From NCBI RefSeq assembly GCF_965214215.1, contig NZ_CBDCBD010000003.1, forward strand, positions 186,001-250,000: 64,000 bases of DNA, in the 5' to 3' direction. A model generated the notes under the pieces. It searched no databases, was not told the DNA's origin, and saw only the letters and a program-made list of their open reading frames with translations. Shown piece after piece: positions 58,962-64,000 of this stretch (position 1 is its first letter; every line of letters begins with the position of its first letter). Both the position numbers and the translations under genes were made by a program. The DNA comes from Poriferisodalis sp965214215. Its GTDB lineage: Bacteria; Actinomycetota; Acidimicrobiia; Acidimicrobiales; Poriferisodalaceae.

Positions 58962-59855
58962 GTGAGCGAACAGCCCCGCAACGAAACACCGGCAAGCGTT
59001 GCCGACCTGCAGGCGCAGCTTCTGTCGTCTGGATACCTGGCGAGCCGCGGCCTGGCCACGGCAACGCTCATCGCGCTGCGCTTGGGTCGACCGATCCTGC
59101 TCGAGGGCGAGGTCGGTGTCGGCAAGACCGAGATGGCCAAGTGCCTGGCGCGGATCGGTGGGCGGCAGCTCATCCGGCTCCAGTGCTACGAGGGCATCGA
59201 CACCCATCAGGCGCTGTACGAATGGGACTACGCGCGGCAGATGCTGCACGTCCGGGCGCTGTCGGAAAGCGAGCTGTCCGATGCCTCGACGGCCAGCGGC
59301 CTCTACAGCCCCGAGTTCTTGATCGAGCGCCCGCTGCTCGCGGCAATCCGGGCCGGAAGCGACGCTGTGCTGCTCATCGACGAGATCGACCGTGCCGACG
59401 ACGAGTTCGAGGCGTTCCTGCTGGAGCTGCTGTCGGATTTCCAGATCACGATTCCCGAGGTCGGCACCGTGGCAGCCAGCGACCGGCCGACCGTGGTGCT
59501 GACATCGAATCGCACACGCGAACTGCACGACGCTTTGAAGCGGCGGTGCCTGTACCACTGGATCGGCTACCCGAGCGTCGAAGAAGAAATCGAGATCGTG
59601 CGGCTGCGCGTGCCTGATGCCGTCGAAACGCTTGTGCACAAGGTCGTCGCTGCGGTGCAGCGTCTGCGCGACATGGACCTGACCAAACCCCCCGGCGTCG
59701 CAGAAACGCTCGACTGGGTGGATGCGCTGGGCGTGCTGGGCACCACCGAGCTCGACGCGGCCACCGCAGCCGACACGCTCGGTACGGTCATCAAGGACCG
59801 AGACGACCTCGAACTCGTCGGCGCCGAACTCGACAGGGTTGCGACCGGTGCGTGA
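58962..59855 (+). CDS. MoxR-type AAA+ ATPase, CoxD-like
   Basis: A 297-residue AAA+ protein. Walker A LLEGEVGVGKTEMA (about 47-60), Walker B VLLIDEIDRADDEFEAFLLE, sensor VVLTSNRTRELHDALKRRCLYHW with the arginine-rich end of MoxR proteins. CoxD acts with CoxE in maturing the Mo/Cu active site of CO dehydrogenase in carboxidotrophs. The VWA gene follows, supporting the CoxD role. GTG at 58962. Confidence 0.88.
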   Translation: MSEQPRNETPASVADLQAQLLSSGYLASRGLATATLIALRLGRPILLEGEVGVGKTEMAKCLARIGGRQLIRLQCYEGIDTHQALYEWDYARQMLHVRALSESELSDASTASGLYSPEFLIERPLLAAIRAGSDAVLLIDEIDRADDEFEAFLLELLSDFQITIPEVGTVAASDRPTVVLTSNRTRELHDALKRRCLYHWIGYPSVEEEIEIVRLRVPDAVETLVHKVVAAVQRLRDMDLTKPPGVAETLDWVDALGVLGTTELDAATAADTLGTVIKDRDDLELVGAELDRVATGA

Positions 59856-59930
59856 CGCGATGTCTGACATCGGCTTCGTCGCTCATGCCTGAGGACCGCA
59901 GCACGCCCTATCTTGACAGCGCAGACGCCG

Positions 59931-61097
59931 ATGCCTGAGGGAGTGCCTGCGCCCGGAGACGACGTCGGCGCAGATGCCATGGAGATCGTGGCACGCCTCG
60001 TCGGCTTCGGCCACGCTCTGCGGCACGAGGGCCTGCCGGTCGGCTCCGACGACGTGGTCACGTTCTGCACAGCCGTCGCCGAGCTCACACCCAGCGACCT
60101 CGCTGACGTCTACTGGTGCGGCCGTTCCACGCTCGTGCATCGCCGCGAGCACCTGGCGGTCTTTGATGAGATGTTTCGCCAGTACTTCCTGGGCCACCCG
60201 GCCCCGGCCAGACCCGAACCCGTCTCGACCGAACCGGTCGCCCAGGGACTGAGCGGAACCGTGAACGTGCCCGATAGCGAGCCGGGCGAACAAACCGGAG
60301 ACGACCGGCCGATGGTGCTCGGCCTGCAGGCCTCGGGTGTCGAGATCCAGCGTGACAAACGATTCGCTGAGTGCACCCCCGAAGAGTTGGCGGCGCTGCG
60401 GCGGATCATGGCGCGCATCGGACTCGAACCGCCACAACGCCGAACACGACGGCGGCAACCGGATCCCTCGGGTGCGCGGCTCGACATCCGGCGGATGGCC
60501 CGCGAGGCCATGCGCCTTGGCCACGCGGCACCTGAGCTGCGCCGACTGTCACGATCACAGCGACCCCGGCCACTCGTGCTCATCTGTGACGTTTCGGGGT
60601 CGATGGCCGACTACTCGCGCAACCTGCTGCAGTTCGCATATTCGATGCGTCGGGCAGCCCGCAAAGTCGAAGTCTTCTGCTTCGGCACCCGGCTGACGCG
60701 CATTACGCCTGCGTTGGACCGCCGCAACCCCGACGATGCCATGAAGCTTGCTGCGGCCCGCGTGCTCGATTGGGACGGCGGCACGCAGATCGGTGCATCG
60801 CTGGACACCTTCGTGCGCCGCTGGGGTCGCAATGGCCTCAGCAGGGGCGCCACCGTTGTGGTCTGCTCCGATGGGCTCGACCGCGGCGACCCAGCTGTGC
60901 TGGCGGACGCTATGGAGCGTCTCAGCAGGCTCTGCCACCGGATCGTGTGGATGAACCCGCTCGCCGGCGACGACGTCGAGACCCTGCCGAACACCCTCGC
61001 CATGTCGGTGGCGGGCCCGTTCATCGACTCGCTCCAGTCCGGCCACGACCTCGACAGCCTCGAGTCGTTCGCCCTCAAGCTGCCCCAGATCGGCTGA
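59931..61097 (+). CDS. VWA-domain protein, CoxE-like
   Basis: A 388-residue protein. Residues 1-190 are helical and hydrophilic; from about 195 a von Willebrand A domain begins with LVLICDVSGSMADYSRNL (the D-x-S-x-S MIDAS metal site), followed by VFCFGTRLTRITPAL and VVVCSDGLDRGDP. MoxR plus VWA pairs act as metal-insertion or maturation chaperones; CoxE is the form paired with CoxD. ATG at 59931; a TTG at 59913 is in frame. Confidence 0.87.
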   Translation: MPEGVPAPGDDVGADAMEIVARLVGFGHALRHEGLPVGSDDVVTFCTAVAELTPSDLADVYWCGRSTLVHRREHLAVFDEMFRQYFLGHPAPARPEPVSTEPVAQGLSGTVNVPDSEPGEQTGDDRPMVLGLQASGVEIQRDKRFAECTPEELAALRRIMARIGLEPPQRRTRRRQPDPSGARLDIRRMAREAMRLGHAAPELRRLSRSQRPRPLVLICDVSGSMADYSRNLLQFAYSMRRAARKVEVFCFGTRLTRITPALDRRNPDDAMKLAAARVLDWDGGTQIGASLDTFVRRWGRNGLSRGATVVVCSDGLDRGDPAVLADAMERLSRLCHRIVWMNPLAGDDVETLPNTLAMSVAGPFIDSLQSGHDLDSLESFALKLPQIG

Positions 61098-61102
61098 GCC
61101 TG

Positions 61103-61417
61103 ATGAAGCTGAGCCCGGTGAAGAGGTGGAGCGTCTCCATCCAGGCAGAGGGCGACCGGCCCGTCGAACTCGACGAGGTGGTGGCGCTGGCCGACGCGGT
61201 GGCGCCGCTCGACGGCATCGCATCGGGCGTCGGTGCCACGGCGTACGGCGCTCAGATCGTGATCGAGGCCGACACCGCCGACAGCGCCGTCGAGGCGGCC
61301 ATGGAGGCCTTCGCCGCGGCTGCCCAGACGGCGAACCTGCCGGCTTGGCCGGTGACCCGTGCGGAAGTGATCGGGGAGGACGAGTTCGAGGTAGGCGAAG
61401 TTGGGATCGACGATTGA
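61103..61417 (+). CDS. Conserved-looking hypothetical protein downstream of coxE-like gene
   Basis: A 104-residue acidic protein, KRWSVSIQAEGDRPVELDEV then an alternating pattern (IVIEADTADSAVEAAMEAF) that suggests a ferredoxin-like alpha/beta fold. It begins 6 bp after the VWA gene and is clearly in that operon. No function known. Confidence 0.65.
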   Translation: MKLSPVKRWSVSIQAEGDRPVELDEVVALADAVAPLDGIASGVGATAYGAQIVIEADTADSAVEAAMEAFAAAAQTANLPAWPVTRAEVIGEDEFEVGEVGIDD

Positions 61418-61455
61418 TGCGGACCAGTTGACCCGCCCCCGATGACCCAGTCCCG

Positions 61456-61923
61456 ATGATTCGGCTTGGCTCGCTCGCGGGCTATCCCTTCGAGGGGCCA
61501 CGGGTGCTTGGCGGCTGGACGCCGCCGGCGATCGCTGCCGTGTTCGCGATCCTGTACCGGGCCGACCCTGACGGCAAGCCGTACGACTACGCCGTGCTCG
61601 ACGTCGACCACGCGGACAACCTGGCTGAGGCCCGGCTGCCGTTCGGTCACACCCGCGCCAAGTGCTGGGAGCGACGCGCCGGCAACAAGTGGAATCTCCA
61701 CATCTGCACCTACGAGGTGCCCGGCGGGCTGCCCTCGCACCGCGAACAGATAGTCCGCGAGCTGATCGCCGTCTATCGGCCCGGCTGCGCGCCCGAACAG
61801 TTCGACCAGGTGTGGGAGGACGAGTGGATCGGCAGCTACCGGGCCCCCACCGCCGGCCCGCTCACCACCACACGCGATCCCAGCGGCTCGACGGAGCGAA
61901 GACCCGAGCCCGACGAGAGCTGA
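61456..61923 (+). CDS. Hypothetical protein
   Basis: A 155-residue soluble protein. LAGYPFEGPRVLGGWTPPAI, YDYAVLDVDHADNLAEARLP, WNLHICTYEVPGGLPSHREQ and EDEWIGSYRAPT look like conserved strands and loops, followed by a disordered Thr/Pro/Arg tail. ATG at 61456. I do not recognise a family. Last gene of the plus-strand cox-like operon. Confidence 0.65.
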   Translation: MIRLGSLAGYPFEGPRVLGGWTPPAIAAVFAILYRADPDGKPYDYAVLDVDHADNLAEARLPFGHTRAKCWERRAGNKWNLHICTYEVPGGLPSHREQIVRELIAVYRPGCAPEQFDQVWEDEWIGSYRAPTAGPLTTTRDPSGSTERRPEPDES

Positions 61924-61966
61924 TCGCTGACGCGGAGGACGCGAGCCAGTCGGCACAGACGCCATA

Positions 61967-62045
61967 GCTGGGGAGGCGGCAGGAGACTCTGCGACGTTGC
62001 GACCTGCTGGATCGCGGGAGCAGAGGGTCCTGCCGCCTCTCCAGC
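61967..62045. mobile_element. MITE-like element with 25-bp terminal inverted repeats
   Basis: Arms 61967-61991 (GCTGGGGAGGCGGCAGGAGA...) and 62021-62045 are inverted copies with three mismatches around a 29-bp centre. The left arm and 14 bp outside it match the element at 31570-31737. It lies between two convergent operons and could also terminate both. Confidence 0.65.
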
Positions 62046-62069
62046 GGGCGCACCTATCGGCTCAGCCTC

Positions 62070-62432
62070 TTATTCGGGGTGGTAGCCGACGGCGTCGTGC
62101 AGCCGGCTGCGGCGCGTGCCCATCGCTGGGCGGGCCGGCACTGGCTCGCGAGGCTCGGGTTCAGGCTCGTACGTGGCGCCGACCACGATGCCTTCGGCCA
62201 TGCCGTACAGCAGCGGCAGCGCGCCCGCAATGACGCCGCTGGTGCTGTTGATGCGCTCGACGCCTGGCTCGACAGCCTCAGCGTCGGCCTTGATCTTCCA
62301 GACGATCTGCGAGCACTCTTCGAGCAGCCCCGCGATGCGGGTCAACTGACTTCCGACGATGAACAGGTAGAAGGCCAGCCCCGCAATCAGCAGGCCGATC
62401 AGTATGACCGAGAGAACCACGAGTGTCGTCAT
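62070..62432 (-). CDS. Mini membrane protein 5 of the coxG-linked array
   Basis: A 120-residue protein: N-terminal membrane span (about 3-27, LVVLSVILIGLLIAGLAFYLF), then an amphipathic helical region with regular spacing (LTRIAGLLEECSQIVWKIKAD), a short hydrophobic stretch (GVIAGALPLLYGMAEGIVVG) and a Pro/Glu/Arg tail. Overlaps the next gene by 4 bp (ATGA). DUF948-like in layout; no function known. Confidence 0.7.
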   Translation of the reverse strand: MTTLVVLSVILIGLLIAGLAFYLFIVGSQLTRIAGLLEECSQIVWKIKADAEAVEPGVERINSTSGVIAGALPLLYGMAEGIVVGATYEPEPEPREPVPARPAMGTRRSRLHDAVGYHPE

Positions 62433-62719
62433 GATCGCACCTTGTCGAGCACACGGCCCAAGAACAGGTGGTGTTCGAGGCCTTCGGTCAGGACCGCATC
62501 GACTTGCTCGGCAGTCTGCGCGATGAGAGCGGTGTCACCGGTGTTGGCGGCGGCACGCTCAAGCGTGTCCTTGATGACTTCCACCCGGCGTTCGATCGTG
62601 CGCACGAGCAGCACCAGCATGGTGAGCAGGGCAACGACGGCCACGATCACGACGAAGCCTCCGATGATGACACCCCACCACAGGTTCTCCTGGGTGTCGG
62701 TCAACCCCAATAGTCCCAT
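62429..62719 (-). CDS. Mini membrane protein 4 of the coxG-linked array
   Basis: A 96-residue protein with one span (about 14-40, WWGVIIGGFVVIVAVVALLTML) and then an amphipathic helix (RTIERRVEVIKDTLERAAANTGD). Same layout as its neighbours; translation-coupled to the downstream gene. Confidence 0.7.
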   Translation of the reverse strand: MGLLGLTDTQENLWWGVIIGGFVVIVAVVALLTMLVLLVRTIERRVEVIKDTLERAAANTGDTALIAQTAEQVDAVLTEGLEHHLFLGRVLDKVRS

Positions 62720-62720
62720 C

Positions 62721-62984
62721 TCAGCCTCCTAACCGGGCCCGACCACGCTTGAGGCCGGCGACGATCGTCGATGCCGCCTCGATCGTGGTGTTCAGTTCCG
62801 CCAGCGCCGCCGTGTTGGTCGCTGCGTCTTCCAGCGCGTCGTTGATCTCCGAAGCCCGATTGCCGATCGAACGGGCAAGCATCAGGATCGGCACGACGAG
62901 TGCGACCACGGCGATCACCACGACGATGCCGATCACGTAGCCGATCGTCCATCCGGTTGTGGATTCGTGAGCGAGTAGCTGCAT
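62721..62984 (-). CDS. Mini membrane protein 3 of the coxG-linked array
   Basis: An 87-residue protein: span at about 13-37 (IGYVIGIVVVIAVVALVVPILML), then helical ARSIGNRASEINDALEDAAT and NTTIEAASTIVAGLKRGRAR. GGGAGG upstream serves the GTG at 62987 or the ATG at 62984. One base separates it from the next gene. Confidence 0.68.
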   Translation of the reverse strand: MQLLAHESTTGWTIGYVIGIVVVIAVVALVVPILMLARSIGNRASEINDALEDAATNTAALAELNTTIEAASTIVAGLKRGRARLGG

Positions 62985-63000
62985 CACGGCATGGCCTCCC

Positions 63001-63228
63001 TCAGATCGATTCGCAGAAGTCGCTGACGGGTTTGAGCGTCGAATTGACTGACGGCAGCACCGTCGGGACAGTCGAGGTCTGCTCCGCGATGACCCGAACG
63101 CCGCCCGCGACCTGCGCGAGCGTGGCGTGGACTGCTCGCAAGTGGAGCACCACTCGCAGCAGCCCGACCGCAGCAGCCACGATGATGAGTCCGCCGATGA
63201 TGACGGTGACCCAGGCAACAGCAGGCAT
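63001..63228 (-). CDS. Mini membrane protein 2 of the coxG-linked array
   Basis: A 75-residue protein: N-terminal span (about 4-28, VAWVTVIIGGLIIVAAAVGLLRV) then a helix LRAVHATLAQVAGGVRVIAE. ATG at 63228. Confidence 0.68.
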   Translation of the reverse strand: MPAVAWVTVIIGGLIIVAAAVGLLRVVLHLRAVHATLAQVAGGVRVIAEQTSTVPTVLPSVNSTLKPVSDFCESI

Positions 63229-63239
63229 CAGATCTCCCT

Positions 63240-63491
63240 TCAGCCCAAGAGCTTCCCGACCGAACCGGCGTAGCGCACCGCACCGTCCGCTACCTCTTCG
63301 ATCGTCTCGTCAGTGGTCGCGAGCAGATCGCGTGTGGAGTCGAGCTCGCCGATGACCCCCACGCCCCCGGCGAGAATGTCGTCGCTGGCTTTGCGGATCC
63401 GCTCGATGGCGGCCAGGACCCGGTTCAGCAGTGCGACCGCAATCGGCACGACCACGGCCAGCAGTATCAGGTTTCCTATCCACCAGAGCAC
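63240..63491 (-). CDS. Mini membrane protein 1 of the coxG-linked array
   Basis: An 83-residue protein: span at about 3-23 (WWIGNLILLAVVVPIAVALL), then amphipathic NRVLAAIERIRKASDDILAG and a Thr/Asp/Glu-rich helix. First of five after the coxG-like gene, 10 bp away. Confidence 0.7.
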   Translation of the reverse strand: MLWWIGNLILLAVVVPIAVALLNRVLAAIERIRKASDDILAGGVGVIGELDSTRDLLATTDETIEEVADGAVRYAGSVGKLLG

Positions 63492-63501
63492 AGCAGCCTC
63501 C

Positions 63502-64000
63502 TCAGACGGCCTCGGGGCGGTACGGCATGACGAATCGACGCACCACGCGCGCCAACCCCATCTGCGCGGCGCGCACGCCGATGGCGACGCCGCCGGCGCT
63601 TTGGGCTGGGGTGATCTCGTCGGGGTCGCGGCCCGCCGCGATCGCAGCGAGCCGATTTTGCACGTTGGCGGCGAAATCGCTCAGCAGCACCGCAGTGATG
63701 TCGCCCACCAGGCCGCGTCCATACTGCGCTGCGGGCCCGGAGAGCTGCAGGTCCATCGCAACCTCGACTGCCGTGCCGCTCGCAGCTTCGGCAAGGCTTG
63801 CGGTCAGCTCAAGCGTGGCTTGGCCCCGGCCCTTGCGATCGGCGCCGCTGGCAGCGACCGAGATCGTGCGTGCATCTTCGTCGCGGTGAGTGATCTCGGC
63901 ACCGCCGTCGAAGTCGAGCTTGATCGGGCCGAGGCTGATCGACACTGTGCCGCCGTAACGGTCGTCTCCGAGCTCGTCGGTGAGCTCGGTACCGGGCAGG
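63502..64000 (-). CDS. CoxG-like SRPBCC-domain protein, C-terminal part
   Basis: The gene enters from the right edge; 166 codons are visible. LPGTELTDEL and TVSISLGPIKLDFDGGAEIT, then RGQATLELTASLAEAASGTAVEVAMDLQLSG and AQYGRGLVGDITAVLLSDFA are typical of CO-dehydrogenase subunit G (CoxG), a lipid- or membrane-associated SRPBCC protein. The first GTG inside the window (63945) is not the start, since the frame is open and matching upstream. CoxG, CoxD and CoxE in close proximity suggest CO-dehydrogenase-type structural genes lie to the right of the window. Confidence 0.8.
   Translation of the reverse strand, partial: LPGTELTDELGDDRYGGTVSISLGPIKLDFDGGAEITHRDEDARTISVAASGADRKGRGQATLELTASLAEAASGTAVEVAMDLQLSGPAAQYGRGLVGDITAVLLSDFAANVQNRLAAIAAGRDPDEITPAQSAGGVAIGVRAAQMGLARVVRRFVMPYRPEAV

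Overview
The window is GC-rich DNA from a high-GC actinobacterium. Frequent GTG/TTG starts, a mycothiol-dependent nitroreductase homologue (Rv2466c type), a DUF3556 protein otherwise known from mycobacteria, and many CaiB/BaiF CoA-transferases, enoyl-CoA hydratases and amidohydrolases fit best with an uncultured Acidimicrobiia-like lineage. That placement is inference; there is no rRNA or other marker here. No tRNA, CRISPR array, prophage or plasmid backbone was seen.

Layout. 0-3.4 kb: partial SDR, divergent amidohydrolase, large lipoprotein. 3.4-12.2 kb: one minus-strand transport operon, livK, a fused livH-livM-livG polypeptide, livF, a DUF3556 membrane protein and a phytoene-desaturase-like flavoprotein. 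12.2-16 kb: cobS, cobT, cobU and a DUF1015 gene. 16.4-18.1 kb: a decayed secreted S1 protease and two paralogous lipoproteins. 18.1-34.3 kb: acyl-CoA metabolism (CoA-transferases, acyl-CoA ligase, enoyl-CoA hydratases, amidohydrolases, LLM flavoprotein, VOC proteins) with a putative selenoprotein at 27.1 kb. 34.4-40 kb: a degenerate desulforedoxin-like protein, reductase, D-aminoacylase and esterase. 40-43.4 kb: a divergent pair that looks like a restriction-modification system, a HEAT-repeat/PD-(D/E)xK-like protein and a DNA methyltransferase. 43.5-46.2 kb: a secreted S1 protease and a lipoprotein carrying a free copy of its propeptide. 46.5-58.4 kb: a fused CoA-transferase, two divergent dodecins (one fused to a USP-like domain), redox and hydrolase genes and two MFS transporters. 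58.6-64 kb: CoxD-like AAA+ and CoxE-like VWA genes facing a CoxG-like gene that is followed by five tiny membrane proteins.

Most notable: (i) the nitroreductase reads U-P-W-C, with an in-frame TGA in place of the first active-site Cys and a well-placed SECIS-like hairpin; (ii) a two-locus secreted module of S1 proteases, propeptides and a lipoprotein family; (iii) the dodecin-USP fusion; (iv) the mini-membrane-protein array beside coxG; (v) small mobile-looking repeats, including a terminal-inverted-repeat element in two copies, a 62-bp dispersed repeat in three copies (one inside a coding linker), and short tandem duplications sitting on start or stop codons at four gene junctions.
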